Counted from the first letter of the stretch, positions 26,166 through 35,937 are shown. The stretch: DNA of 64,000 nt from HGM04593 sp045631905 (GCA_045631905.1 JAZQVO010000028.1:62001-126000); one strand, 5' to 3'. Numbers and translations: made by a program. Notes: a model not told the origin generated them from the letters alone.

Positions 26166-27791
26166 ATGAATAAATTCACACCCACCCTATTGGTGTTATT
26201 TACATTTATCGGGGTATTCACTGGTATATACATATCGGAGGATAATAACAACGTCGTGGTTGTTGAAAATAATGGCGGCGAGGTGTTGAGCAAGGTTGAC
26301 GAACTTATGTTACTCGTACACGAAAAGTATGTCGATTCGCTTGACCTAGACGACATTATCGAAAATTGCATGCCCAAAATAACCGAAGAACTGGACCCGC
26401 ATAGCAAGTATATACCGTTAGAAGAACTCGAAGCGGCAAATGCCGACCTTGCAAGCAGTTTCAGTGGTATAGGTATAAGATTTACGATACAGGAAGATAC
26501 AATAAATATTAGCGATGTAATACGTGGCGGACCATCGGAAGAGGTGGGGCTCATGGCCGGCGACTGCATAGTAAAAGTAAACGATACACTTTTTGTGGGA
26601 AAAGAGTGTACCAACGAGAAGGCCATGAAAAAGCTCAAAGGCCCCAAAGGTACAAAGGTAAAAATTTCGGTAAAGAGGTATGGAGAAAAAGAACTGCTCG
26701 ACTTTACAATAACACGAGGCGACATACCCTTGGAAAGTATCGAGGCCGCATATATCATAGACAACAAATGGGGCTATATTCAAGTAGAACGCTTCGCCGA
26801 AAACACTTTCGGCGAATTTGTCATAGCCCTTGCAAAATTCCTGCATAAAGATTGTAAGGGAATAATACTCGATGTCAGAGGTAATGGTGGCGGATACATG
26901 GGCGTAGCCATTCAAATGGCAAACGAATTTTTAAAACGTGGCGATGTAATAGTATACACCGAAGGAGCAAAATCGCCCCGCAGTATAGAGGTTGCAAACG
27001 GTCGCGGAAATTTCAAAGATATTCCACTTGTGGTGCTCACCGACGAGTCTTCGGCATCGGCCAGCGAGATTCTTGCCGGAACAATACAGGACAACGACAG
27101 AGGTACAATTATTGGTCGTCGCACATTTGGCAAGGGGCTGGTACAACAACCTTTTGAGTTTTCCGACGGCTCGGCCGTGCGCCTCACTATTGCCCGATAC
27201 CACACACCTTCGGGCAGATGCATTCAAAAACCATATAAAAAAGGTGAAAAAGAGGACTACGATATGGACCTCATAAACCGATACGAGCGTGGTGAGTTTT
27301 TCTCACAAGATAGCATACACCAAAACGACAGCCTCACATACAAAACCGTGAATGGCCGTACCGTATATGGTGGTGGCGGAATTATGCCCGACATCTTTGT
27401 GCCAAGCGACTCATCGCAATACACGCCATACCTTTCACAAGTCTCTCGCAAGGGAATATTATCCTCGTTTAGTTTCAAATACTGCAAAGCGCACCGCGAC
27501 GAGATGCAACATTTTACATCGTACGAAGAGATTGTGTCGCACCTAGCAAACAAGCCAATCATAAATGAATTTATATCCTTTGCAACAGAGAAAGGCATAG
27601 CTTTACCGGCCGATCAAAACGTCAAGTCGCGTAAATTACTAGCAGAGATTCTTAATTCTCACATAATTTATAATATATTAGGCATGCAGGAACATGTAAA
27701 ATATATTAATCTGACCGACAAGACTGTGCAAAAAGCTATTCAAGTCCTGAATGAAGGAAAAGCCTTTCCTACAATACCGAAAAAAGAGTAA
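26166..27791 (+). CDS. S41-family C-terminal processing peptidase (Ctp)
   Basis: This 541-residue periplasmic protease is anchored by an N-terminal hydrophobic helix (about 5-22). A PDZ domain spans about 90-170 (SSFSGIGIRF, GLMAGDCIVKVND), and the S41 core carries DVRGNGGGYMG near 237-247. The catalytic serine lies in TDESSASASEILAG (near 297) and the lysine in RRTFGKGLVQ (near 322). It trims C-termini of envelope proteins. Its coupling to a cytosolic deaminase gene is common in Bacteroidales and probably reflects chromosomal economy. Confidence 0.94.
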   Translation: MNKFTPTLLVLFTFIGVFTGIYISEDNNNVVVVENNGGEVLSKVDELMLLVHEKYVDSLDLDDIIENCMPKITEELDPHSKYIPLEELEAANADLASSFSGIGIRFTIQEDTINISDVIRGGPSEEVGLMAGDCIVKVNDTLFVGKECTNEKAMKKLKGPKGTKVKISVKRYGEKELLDFTITRGDIPLESIEAAYIIDNKWGYIQVERFAENTFGEFVIALAKFLHKDCKGIILDVRGNGGGYMGVAIQMANEFLKRGDVIVYTEGAKSPRSIEVANGRGNFKDIPLVVLTDESSASASEILAGTIQDNDRGTIIGRRTFGKGLVQQPFEFSDGSAVRLTIARYHTPSGRCIQKPYKKGEKEDYDMDLINRYERGEFFSQDSIHQNDSLTYKTVNGRTVYGGGGIMPDIFVPSDSSQYTPYLSQVSRKGILSSFSFKYCKAHRDEMQHFTSYEEIVSHLANKPIINEFISFATEKGIALPADQNVKSRKLLAEILNSHIIYNILGMQEHVKYINLTDKTVQKAIQVLNEGKAFPTIPKKE

Positions 27792-27833
27792 ATCTTTTTT
27801 TACATAAAAAACAGAAAAAAGATTTTATTTTCT

Positions 27834-27841
27834 TATCTTTG
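27834..27841 (+). promoter_or_regulatory. Candidate -7 box for the nucleotidyltransferase/kinase fusion
   Basis: TATCTTTG lies 94 bases before the ATG at 27936 and would give a leader of about 88 bases. No clear -33 element is seen. Confidence 0.4.
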
Positions 27842-27935
27842 TGTTTGTAACCACATTAATTGCAAACATTAAAGCATCCTTGCTTATGAAAATGCTTGCA
27901 ACAGTAATAAAGAAATACATAATATAACTAATAAT

Positions 27936-29075
27936 ATGAGCAAAAAAGTTTTTGTTTCGGGTTGTTACGACATGTTACACTCGGGGCATGTTGCATTCTT
28001 CAAAGAGGCGTCGCAACATGGTGATTTGTATGTTGGAATAGGGTCGGACAATACTATTGCCGACTTAAAAAACAGGAAAACAATTAATACCGAAGAAGAA
28101 CGTCTTTACATGGTAAAAGCCATACGATATGTAAAAGATGCTTTTATTAATTCGGGGAGTGGTATAATGGATTTTGCCGAAGATGTTAAGGCACTAAAAC
28201 CTGATATTTTCTTTGTAAATTCAGATGGATACACACCTGAAAAGAAACGTTTCTGCGAAGAGAACGGTATTGAGTTAATGGTAAGCAAACGTATTCCTGA
28301 GGCCGGTCTCCCCGCCCGCTCGACAACAGCTCTACGTCAGGAGTGTAAAATACCCTATCGCATCGACTTGGCAGGTGGTTGGCTCGACCAACCCTATGTA
28401 AACAAATTTGCCGAAGGGCCGGTACTGACCATTAACATTGAACCCGATTATGACTTCAATAACCGCAGTGGTATGAGTACATCGTCTCGAAAGGCAGCTA
28501 TCGAGATGTGGCACATAGATATACCCAAAGGCGACCGCGAGGTACTCGCAAAAGAACTTTTCTGCTTTGAGAACCCTCCCGGCTCACCCTATATCAGCGG
28601 TTCGCAAGATGCCATCGGTGTTGTGATGCCCGGTCTTAATCGTTTGAATTACAAAGACGAAAAATACTGGCCAAGTGAAATAAAGAGTGTTAAAGACGAT
28701 GATATTCTCAGCTTTATAGAGAAACACATATGGTTAATACCTCTTTCACCCCGTAAGGGAGACTACAACGTGCTTGCTGATACAAAGATAGACAAGGAAG
28801 GTGCCGAAAAACTAGCAAAAGCCGCATGCGACTGCTGGGAAGCGATAAATAACAAAGATATTGATGCGTGGGGAAAAGCAACAACCGAATCTTTCCGTGC
28901 GCAGATAGCGATGTTCCCTAATATGGCTCCCGATTATGTATTAGAAACAATAAATGAATATATCAACGACGTAAAAGGTATAAAAATAACAGGTGCCGGC
29001 GGTGGCGGATATTTGGTTATAATAAACGATACCCCTATAAAAGATGCCCTTCAAATAAGAATACGTCGCAATTAA
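27936..29075 (+). CDS. Cytidylyltransferase-like domain fused to GHMP-kinase-like domain
   Basis: Residues 1-135 form a nucleotidyltransferase of the glycerol-3-phosphate cytidylyltransferase/RfaE-C type: SGCYDMLHSGHVAFF with the HxGH motif at 15-18, and the RSTTALR equivalent of ISSTxLR near 128. From about residue 140 the chain resembles GHMP sugar kinases. The substrate motif is RIDLAGGWLDQP, a Ser/Thr-rich loop GMSTSSRKA stands at the position of the ATP-binding PxxxGLGSSxA, and the third motif ITGAGGGGYL is near the C-terminus. The combination suggests sequential phosphorylation and nucleotide activation of a sugar or polyol. The degenerate second motif means kinase activity needs testing. 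It ends at a strong terminator. Confidence 0.8.
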   Translation: MSKKVFVSGCYDMLHSGHVAFFKEASQHGDLYVGIGSDNTIADLKNRKTINTEEERLYMVKAIRYVKDAFINSGSGIMDFAEDVKALKPDIFFVNSDGYTPEKKRFCEENGIELMVSKRIPEAGLPARSTTALRQECKIPYRIDLAGGWLDQPYVNKFAEGPVLTINIEPDYDFNNRSGMSTSSRKAAIEMWHIDIPKGDREVLAKELFCFENPPGSPYISGSQDAIGVVMPGLNRLNYKDEKYWPSEIKSVKDDDILSFIEKHIWLIPLSPRKGDYNVLADTKIDKEGAEKLAKAACDCWEAINNKDIDAWGKATTESFRAQIAMFPNMAPDYVLETINEYINDVKGIKITGAGGGGYLVIINDTPIKDALQIRIRRN

Positions 29076-29078
29076 TAC

Positions 29079-29112
29079 ATAAGCAGAGGGTTTTGCAAAA
29101 CCCTCTGCTTAT
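29079..29112. terminator. Palindromic terminator
   Basis: A perfect 34-bp palindrome (17-bp arms) begins four bases after the stop of the fusion gene and is followed by an AT-rich tract. Confidence 0.88.
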
Positions 29113-29154
29113 TTTATATTGAGATATGAACAAAGAGCTTTACAACTATTAATT

Positions 29155-30267
29155 ATGCAAACAATCTCTTCACTCGATTTATTCTTCGAACTTGTCCGCA
29201 TGGGAATAGGAACCTGCGAAAAGTTAAGCAGTACCCCTACCCCCTCACAATGGAAAGAAATTTATGAAATATCCATGAAACAAGCCGTGGCAGGGATAGC
29301 TTTTACCGGTGTGGAGAAATTATGCGCAGAGCAGGCACCGCCAAAAGAACTACTGCTTAATTGGTTTCGTCAATGCCAAACTATTGCAGCATATAACAAC
29401 AAACTAAATATCCTTGCATGCAAAATAACCGATAAATTTCAAAGCGAAGGATTTAACAGCGTTATATTAAAAGGTCAGGGCATAGCACGTCTATACGACC
29501 ACCCCAACAGACGCATGGCCGGCGATATTGATATTTGGCTCGATGGCAATAAGAACGATATTATAAAATATGTAAAACTGTTTGTGCCGGATTGCAGGCC
29601 TGTGTATCACCATGTAGACTTTTTGAATATGGGAGGAGTTGAAACAGAAATTCATTTTACTCCTACATGGATGAACTCTTATTTTACCAACAACACACTG
29701 CAAAAATATTTTGAAAAAGAGAAAAATGCGCAGTTTGGCAACAAAATATCGTTAGGCGATTGCGACGGCTACATAAACGTCCCAACCAACTCCTTCAATC
29801 GCATATATATACTCCTGCACATATATCGACATCTCTTTCAAGAAGGTATCGGTTTGAGACAGATTCTCGACTATTACTACGTGTTGCGACAAGGTTTTAA
29901 CGAAAACGAAAAAAACGAAACATTAGCTATACTAAAAGAACTTAAAATGTTGCGTTTTGCCGGTGCAGTTATGTATATACTAAAAAAAATATTCAACATA
30001 GAGGATAAATACATGCTTACTGCTCCCATAGAGAAAGATGGTGAGTTCCTGCTTACCGAAGTTCTCGAAGCCGGTAATTTTGGAAAATACAGCCCAAGGT
30101 ACAAGTATAATATGAGTAGGTCGCTATTTACACGAGCTTTAAGCAAAAGTACGCACCAAATGAAATTTATTTTCAGCTACCCAAGCGAAACTATATGGGG
30201 CCCGCTTTTTAGAATATGGCACTACTTTCACAAAAAAAGATTAAAATCAGTAGGTAATGAAAAATAG
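29155..30267 (+). CDS. Nucleotidyltransferase-family protein (PF14907-like)
   Basis: This protein of about 370 residues resembles the uncharacterised nucleotidyltransferases common in polysaccharide and lasso-peptide neighbourhoods. The signature is LKGQGIARLYDHPNRRMAGDIDIWLDG, with GDIDIW holding two putative metal-binding aspartates; IHFTPTWMN and LLHIYRHLF follow. I start it at the ATG at 29155 (MQTISSLDLFF). The longer frame begins with TTG inside the spacer and overlaps the terminator zone. It overlaps the next gene by 11 bases, so it is translationally linked to the Wzi-like protein. Confidence 0.78.
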   Translation: MQTISSLDLFFELVRMGIGTCEKLSSTPTPSQWKEIYEISMKQAVAGIAFTGVEKLCAEQAPPKELLLNWFRQCQTIAAYNNKLNILACKITDKFQSEGFNSVILKGQGIARLYDHPNRRMAGDIDIWLDGNKNDIIKYVKLFVPDCRPVYHHVDFLNMGGVETEIHFTPTWMNSYFTNNTLQKYFEKEKNAQFGNKISLGDCDGYINVPTNSFNRIYILLHIYRHLFQEGIGLRQILDYYYVLRQGFNENEKNETLAILKELKMLRFAGAVMYILKKIFNIEDKYMLTAPIEKDGEFLLTEVLEAGNFGKYSPRYKYNMSRSLFTRALSKSTHQMKFIFSYPSETIWGPLFRIWHYFHKKRLKSVGNEK

Positions 30268-31726
30268 ATTCTTAGCACTTTTTATACTATTGCTCATATG
30301 TGTTACAGCTGTTGCACAAACTATAAAATATAATTTAGAGACAACAGCGACATGTGCAAGCGACGAAACTCCACCTACGTGGCATCTTTCCATGCGCCAA
30401 GGCCTGAGCGGGGATATTGCCAAGTTTGGTTACACAAGAGCAGGCTTTTCGGGCCAACATACCATAAACAATAAATGGGAGCTCAACTGGGGAGCCGATG
30501 TTGTAGCCGGCTACAACCTGACATCGACCGCATATATTCAACAAGCATTTGCCGACATCAGTTGGAAAATATTTACTCTCTCCATAGGCCAAAAAGAGAG
30601 ATGGGGCGAGATGAAAAACCATCGTATCTCCACAGGAGCCCTCGTAGAAAGCGGTAATGCACGTCCGATACCACAAGTGAGATTAGAGGTACCCGAGTAT
30701 TACGACTTCTTTGGCACTAACGGTTGGTTCAAACTACGCGGGCACTTAGCTTATGGCTATTTAACCGATGGCAGTTGGCAAAAAGATTGGGTTGCACCCG
30801 AAAGCAACCGTACAAAAAATGTTCTATACCACTCAAAAGCAATATTTTTTAAGCTAGGAAAGGAGGAGCGTTTCCCTCTTACTTTTGAATGGGGCCTGCA
30901 CATGGTTGCTCAATTTGGTGGTACTTTATACAATAAAAATGGCGAAGTATTAAGTAACCCTACCCGTCTGAAGGATTTTTATAAAGTATTAATCCCGAGC
31001 AGTGGCGACAATGAATACTCGGGTCTTGACATCGCAAATGTTGCCGGCAACCATCTGGGAAGTTGGCATGGTGCTCTTAACTGTAATTTAGGTAAATGGG
31101 ACATTAGAGCATACTATGAGCACCTGTTCGACGACCATTCACAAATGTTCATGGAGTATGGTTTGTGGACCGAACAGTTAGTCGGCATAGAAATTGCGTC
31201 GAAAAATTTTAATTGGATAAAAGCGGTAAGCTTTGAGTATTACAACCTAAAAAATCAATCAGGGCCGGTTTATCACGACACAACAGATAAAATCCCCGAC
31301 CAAATAAGTTGTCGTGACGATAATTACAACCATGAGTGGTATAATGGCTGGTTCAACTATGGAATGACAATCGGTACTCCACTTGCAACATCTCCCATAT
31401 ACAATGCAAACAGGGTTATGAATTGCTACAATAACCGAGTAGAGGCGTTTCACATAGGCGTAGAAGGCGAGCATACTCATGAAATTGCTTATAGATTACT
31501 ATTTACCCATTCAAATAATTGGGGAACATACAATGACCCTTTCACTGAAATTAGGTCGAACAATGCCGGGCTTGTAGAAATTGCATATAAACCCGAAAAA
31601 CTAAAAGGTTGGGCTGTTAAAGCATCGTATGCGTTCGATAATGGAAGCCTGCTGGGTAATTGTCGCAGTGGTTTATTCACAATAAGCAAAAGCGGTATAA
31701 TTAATTTAAAAAGCAGAAAAAAATGA
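30257..31726 (+). CDS. Capsule assembly Wzi-like outer-membrane protein
   Basis: This 489-residue protein has a signal peptide ending near residue 20 (AVAQT) and a long series of amphipathic beta strands. Features recalling the Wzi family are SIGQKERWGEMKNHRISTGALVESGNARPIPQVRLEVPEYYDF (about 114-156) and the LFDDHSQMFMEYGLWTEQL segment. Wzi helps anchor or organise capsule at the cell surface. It overlaps the upstream nucleotidyltransferase gene by 11 bases and the downstream lipoprotein gene by four (ATGA). Confidence 0.85.
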   Translation: MKNRFLALFILLLICVTAVAQTIKYNLETTATCASDETPPTWHLSMRQGLSGDIAKFGYTRAGFSGQHTINNKWELNWGADVVAGYNLTSTAYIQQAFADISWKIFTLSIGQKERWGEMKNHRISTGALVESGNARPIPQVRLEVPEYYDFFGTNGWFKLRGHLAYGYLTDGSWQKDWVAPESNRTKNVLYHSKAIFFKLGKEERFPLTFEWGLHMVAQFGGTLYNKNGEVLSNPTRLKDFYKVLIPSSGDNEYSGLDIANVAGNHLGSWHGALNCNLGKWDIRAYYEHLFDDHSQMFMEYGLWTEQLVGIEIASKNFNWIKAVSFEYYNLKNQSGPVYHDTTDKIPDQISCRDDNYNHEWYNGWFNYGMTIGTPLATSPIYNANRVMNCYNNRVEAFHIGVEGEHTHEIAYRLLFTHSNNWGTYNDPFTEIRSNNAGLVEIAYKPEKLKGWAVKASYAFDNGSLLGNCRSGLFTISKSGIINLKSRKK

Positions 31727-32115
31727 AAAAAACAATATTCCTACTTTTTATAATTGCAACTTTTGTGGCATGCCAAAAGGAAGATGAGAATGGCGACCTT
31801 GGTGGTTTCTGGAAGATTGTTACCCTCGACGACCTCTCTATTAATGATGAAAATACCGATATCTCAAATGAGAGCCGTTTTTGGGGAATACAGTTGAACT
31901 TGTTGGAGATACGTTTGAGTAAATACGACAGACATTACAGTCGTTTTCAGCATGTAGGCGATTCTCTTTTTGTGCAAACCATAGATGATGACACAAATTT
32001 AAAGGCTTATGGTATTTTTGAGAACAGCAACGAAAGGTACGGAATACTCCACCTTAGCGACAGGTCTATGAAACTGCGTTCAAAGCATGCAGAGATACAT
32101 TTTCGAAAATTTTAA
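31723..32115 (+). CDS. Small lipocalin-like lipoprotein, probably surface-exposed
   Basis: This 130-residue protein has a lipobox at ATFVAC (cysteine 17) followed by CQKEDEN. That tail matches the QK(D/E)2 lipoprotein export signal described in Bacteroidetes for surface-exposed lipoproteins. The mature part (GGFWKIVTLDDLSI, FWGIQLNLLEIRLS) is a predicted lipocalin-like barrel. Its start codon overlaps the stop of the Wzi-like gene, implying coupled expression. Function is unknown. Confidence 0.75.
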   Translation: MKKTIFLLFIIATFVACQKEDENGDLGGFWKIVTLDDLSINDENTDISNESRFWGIQLNLLEIRLSKYDRHYSRFQHVGDSLFVQTIDDDTNLKAYGIFENSNERYGILHLSDRSMKLRSKHAEIHFRKF

Positions 32116-32126
32116 TTAGCTGTTGA

Positions 32127-33365
32127 ATGAACGTAGAATACTTTATTGCAAGCAGGTTATATTTTACCCGTAAGGGAAATAAAAGAATTTCGAAACCGGC
32201 AACCACTATTGCACAATGGGGGGTGTCGGTTGGTATAATTGTTATGCTTGTATCTATGGCTATTGTTGTTGGCTTTAAGCATGAGGTTCGAGACAAAGTC
32301 GTAGGCTTCGGCGGTCACATACAGGTGAACAATTACGAGGCTATGAGCAGTGGTGATTCGTATGTTATTATAGCAGGAGATGATTTTGAGTCTTTGAAAA
32401 GCATAGATGGTGTTGTGAATGTACAGCGTTTCATTAACAAACCGGGCTTGTTGGCAACAAATAACGAATATGAAGGAGTGCTCATTAAGGGCATAGGAGA
32501 AGAGTATGATTGCTCGTTTTTCAGCACCCATCTGCTCGATGGATATATCCCCGCCGAAAAAGATTCTATGTCAAATCCATGGATTGTAATTTCGCGTTCC
32601 ATGGCCCAAAAGACAAATAGCAAGGTTGGAGACAAGGTAAATATCTATTTTTTGAATAATGGTATAAGGGCTCGTCGTATGGAGGTTGCAGGCATATACG
32701 AAACTCACCTTTACGAGATGGATAACCTTATCGCGCTAACCGACATAGAGACTATCATAAAGCTCAACGGGTGGGAAGAAAACATTGCGGGCGGTATAGA
32801 AATTTCGATAAACAACTACGATGATATTGAAAGCATCAGAGATGTTGTTGTTGAGAAGACACGAGAGATAGCCAAGAGAAACAACCAGAAATTATATGTG
32901 CAAACAATTGAAGAGATGAACCCGGCAATGTTTGCATGGCTCAATGTGCTCGACCGCACAGTGTGGATTATTCTGTTTCTTGTGCTTGGCATAGGCGGTT
33001 TTACCATGGTCTCGGGCTTGCTTATAATTATTCTAGAAAAGAGTAATTTTATTGGTATAATGAAAGCTGTCGGTGCAAAGAATGTATCCATAAGAAAAAT
33101 ATTCCTCTATTACGCATGTTTCATCATAGGTCGGGGCATGATTATCGGTAATATTATTGCAATTATCCTCTGTATTTTGCAACAGCAAACAGGCATAATA
33201 GCACTTAACCCCGAGATATATTACATGGACAAGGTACCTATTGAATTTACATGGTATATGCTCCCGATGAATATCGTGATGTTTATCTTTTCTGTTGCCA
33301 TGCTTATCGTTCCATCTATGATTATTTCAAAAATTGAACCAAGCAAATCCATCAAATTCGAATAA
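32127..33365 (+). CDS. LolC/E-like (FtsX-fold) ABC permease
   Basis: This 412-residue permease begins NVEYFIASRLYFTRKGNKRISKP, the typical N-terminus of Bacteroidetes LolC/E-like proteins. A first helix lies at about 30-48, a periplasmic domain spans about 50-270, and three C-terminal helices carry the FIGIMKAVGAKNVSIRKIF coupling segment. It probably extracts lipoproteins or related molecules from the inner membrane. No ATPase gene is adjacent, so it must use a LolD-like subunit encoded elsewhere. It follows the lipoprotein gene by 11 bases. Confidence 0.85.
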   Translation: MNVEYFIASRLYFTRKGNKRISKPATTIAQWGVSVGIIVMLVSMAIVVGFKHEVRDKVVGFGGHIQVNNYEAMSSGDSYVIIAGDDFESLKSIDGVVNVQRFINKPGLLATNNEYEGVLIKGIGEEYDCSFFSTHLLDGYIPAEKDSMSNPWIVISRSMAQKTNSKVGDKVNIYFLNNGIRARRMEVAGIYETHLYEMDNLIALTDIETIIKLNGWEENIAGGIEISINNYDDIESIRDVVVEKTREIAKRNNQKLYVQTIEEMNPAMFAWLNVLDRTVWIILFLVLGIGGFTMVSGLLIIILEKSNFIGIMKAVGAKNVSIRKIFLYYACFIIGRGMIIGNIIAIILCILQQQTGIIALNPEIYYMDKVPIEFTWYMLPMNIVMFIFSVAMLIVPSMIISKIEPSKSIKFE

Positions 33366-33368
33366 GTA

Positions 33369-33404
33369 AAAAGAGGGTGTTCTTTCGAAAGAACACCCTC
33401 TTTT
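33369..33404. terminator. Bidirectional palindromic terminator
   Basis: A perfect 36-bp palindrome (18-bp arms) lies between the convergent permease and lysA genes, with A- and T-tracts at its ends. Confidence 0.88.
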
Positions 33405-33420
33405 AGCACTATCTTAGTTC

Positions 33421-34581
33421 TTAAATATCAGTAGAAAGGAGAGCCTTAGGCAACTGTCGGCTGTTATAACCAAAAGCCATAGCCTCGCCATAGGCACCGG
33501 CCGAGCGTATGGCCATAATGTCGCCACGCACAGTTGCAGGAATCTTACGGTCCTTGCAGAAAACATCGGACGACTCGCATATAGGGCCTACAACATCGTA
33601 TATCTCATCTTCTTTGCCCGATGTAAGGTTCTCTATTCTGTGATAGGCGTCGTAAAGAGCAGGACGCACAAGGTCGTTCATGCCTGCATCTACAATTATA
33701 AATTGCTTGCATGTGCCCTTCTTTATGTATGTTGCTCTTGTTATCAACGAGCCACACTGCGCCACCATGCTGCGACCAAGCTCAAAATGCAGTTGCTGGC
33801 CGGGGGCTAGTTGCAAGTGCTGGGCATATGTTGCAAAATAGAGCGCAAAATCGGGCACGGGATAGCAGTCGGGAGCATCGTAACGTATGCCCAAGCCACC
33901 ACCCACGTTGATGTGAGGTAGCACAAGACCGCGCGTCTCGCGCAACATGGTCTGCAACTCGTTCACACGACCGCACAAAGCAATAAAATCGTCCATCACA
34001 AGAATTTGCGAGCCGATGTGAAAGTGCAACCCTATGAGCTTTACATGCTTTTTATTCTCAATAGTGTCGATTACCTCGTCGAGTTGCTCATAGTTTATAC
34101 CAAACTTATTCTCGGCAAGGCCGGTGGTTATGTTGGCATGTGTATGAGCACCTATGTTGGGGTTTACTCTTATGGCTACCGATGCTACCATATTGCGTTT
34201 GGCGGCAAGTTCTTCTATTGCCTCAATCTCGGGAATCGACTCTGCATTGAAACAGAATATTCCGGCATCGAGGGCAAGAGCAATCTCTTTATCGGTTTTT
34301 CCGACACCTGCAAAAACAATCTTGTCGGCACTTACACCGGCATTAAGCGCTGCCTCTACCTCACCACCGCTCACACAATCGGCTCCCATGCCTTTTGATG
34401 CAATTATTTGTAAGAGGCGTGGGTTAAAATTTGCTTTCACGGCATAATGCACATGAAAACCTTCGTATTTGGAAGCTTCTGCAAGTGCTACGTCGAGTGT
34501 TTTTTGCAACAACTCCACATCGTAATAGTAGAAAGGGGTCTCTATTCCGGCAAAAGCTTTTACAGGAAATTCCGTTCTCAT
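33421..34581 (-). CDS. lysA: Diaminopimelate decarboxylase
   Basis: This enzyme catalyses the last step of lysine synthesis, decarboxylating meso-diaminopimelate. It is a PLP enzyme of fold type III; the 386-residue length is normal. The cofactor lysine is Lys49 in HYAVKANFNP, followed by ADCVSGGEVEAAL and the HFHIGSQI histidine. The glycine-rich phosphate loop is NVGGGLGIRYD, and the C-terminal GPICESSDVFCKDR contributes active-site residues. It follows lysC by 15 bases, making a lysine/aspartate-family unit. Confidence 0.96.
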   Translation of the reverse strand: MRTEFPVKAFAGIETPFYYYDVELLQKTLDVALAEASKYEGFHVHYAVKANFNPRLLQIIASKGMGADCVSGGEVEAALNAGVSADKIVFAGVGKTDKEIALALDAGIFCFNAESIPEIEAIEELAAKRNMVASVAIRVNPNIGAHTHANITTGLAENKFGINYEQLDEVIDTIENKKHVKLIGLHFHIGSQILVMDDFIALCGRVNELQTMLRETRGLVLPHINVGGGLGIRYDAPDCYPVPDFALYFATYAQHLQLAPGQQLHFELGRSMVAQCGSLITRATYIKKGTCKQFIIVDAGMNDLVRPALYDAYHRIENLTSGKEDEIYDVVGPICESSDVFCKDRKIPATVRGDIMAIRSAGAYGEAMAFGYNSRQLPKALLSTDI

Positions 34582-34596
34582 ATGTATGCGGGTTGC

Positions 34597-35916
34597 TTAT
34601 TTGTTAAAAATATGATTGCTCAATGCACGCAAAGCACGCACTTTGTCCTCTTCGCGCACAAGGAACGATATATTATAGTTACTACCGCCATACGATACCA
34701 TGCGCACAGGTATATCTTTCATAGCCTCCATGGCACGTGCTTCAAAGCCAACATTCTCCCAGTTGAGGTCGCCCACAACACATATGATACACATGTTTTT
34801 ATCGACTGTAACTGTGCCATACTTCTGTAGCTCGTCAATAATTTGGTCGAGCTTTCTGTCATCGTCAATAGATACCGATACACCTACCTCCGAGGTACAA
34901 ATCATGTCGATAGATGTCTTGTAAGTCTCGAAAATCTCAAAAACCTTACGCAAGAAACCATATGCAAGCAACATACGGCCCGACTTTATCTTGATGGCTG
35001 TAATATTCTCTTTTGCCGCAATAGCCTTTATCTCACCGGGGTTTGTCAGGTTGTTGTTAATGAGTGTGCCTTCGGCCGAGGGGTTCATGGTGTTGAGCAA
35101 GCGCACGGGGGTTCCTGTGAGCTTTGCGGGCAAAATACATGTTGGGTGAAGAATTTTTGCACCAAAATATGCAAGCTCGGCCGACTCCTCAAAGTGAAGG
35201 TGATGAACAGGTGAGGTGTTATCTACTATGCGAGGGTCGTTGTTGTGCATACCATCTATGTCGGTCCAAATTTGTACCTCGTCGGCATTTACGGCTGCAC
35301 CTATAAGGGTTGCTGTGTAGTCGCTACCACCACGTTGCAGGTTGTCGATGTGTCCTTCGTCGTTCATGCAGATGAAGCCTTGTGCTATGTATATTCTGCC
35401 GGCTACCGACAAATCAACAAGAGGTAAAATGTGCTCTCTGATGTATGCAAGGTCGGGCTCGCCGTTTGCTCCCAAGCGCATAAATTCCAAAGAGTTCAAC
35501 AGCTCAACGTCGAGACCCTTCTCGCGCATGTACAGAGTTACCATGTTTGTCGATATTATCTCACCCTGTGCCACAATCTCTTTTTCAAGATTTATATCGA
35601 GGGGCTTGAAGGCCATCTCACGCAAATGGTTGAAAATTTCGTTTACCTTTGCTGTTGCCGCGTCGGCAATCTCTTGTGTCTCGTAAAGGCTTTTTATTGT
35701 TTGGCGATATTTGTCCTGCAACATGTTTGCATGCTCGCAAGCTCCGTTGGGGTTACCATTACGCAAATAATTGGTAAACTCTATTAGTGAATTTGTTGTA
35801 CCCGACATAGCCGACAATACAACAATCTTTGTTTCACCGTCCGATATAAGACGAACTACATTCTGCATACGCTCTGCCGAGCCTACCGATGTTCCTCCAA
35901 ATTTCAATACTTTCAT
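34597..35916 (-). CDS. lysC: Aspartokinase (monofunctional)
   Basis: It phosphorylates aspartate, the entry step to lysine, threonine and methionine. The 439-residue protein begins MKVLKFGGTSVGS, the diagnostic kinase motif. GGSDYTATLIGAAVNADEVQIWTDIDGM (about 206-233) carries the substrate site, and two C-terminal ACT domains (about 300-439) are expected to bind an amino-acid effector. There is no homoserine dehydrogenase domain. It lies between ftsE and lysA in one minus-strand transcript. Confidence 0.96.
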   Translation of the reverse strand: MKVLKFGGTSVGSAERMQNVVRLISDGETKIVVLSAMSGTTNSLIEFTNYLRNGNPNGACEHANMLQDKYRQTIKSLYETQEIADAATAKVNEIFNHLREMAFKPLDINLEKEIVAQGEIISTNMVTLYMREKGLDVELLNSLEFMRLGANGEPDLAYIREHILPLVDLSVAGRIYIAQGFICMNDEGHIDNLQRGGSDYTATLIGAAVNADEVQIWTDIDGMHNNDPRIVDNTSPVHHLHFEESAELAYFGAKILHPTCILPAKLTGTPVRLLNTMNPSAEGTLINNNLTNPGEIKAIAAKENITAIKIKSGRMLLAYGFLRKVFEIFETYKTSIDMICTSEVGVSVSIDDDRKLDQIIDELQKYGTVTVDKNMCIICVVGDLNWENVGFEARAMEAMKDIPVRMVSYGGSNYNISFLVREEDKVRALRALSNHIFNK

Positions 35917-35937
35917 ATACTTTATCTTTTTTATTAT

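Noticed and set aside
26012..26767. 251-codon minus-strand frame opposite the deaminase and S41 protease genes
   Set aside because: It is a serine/phenylalanine-rich shadow spanning two well-supported genes on the other strand.
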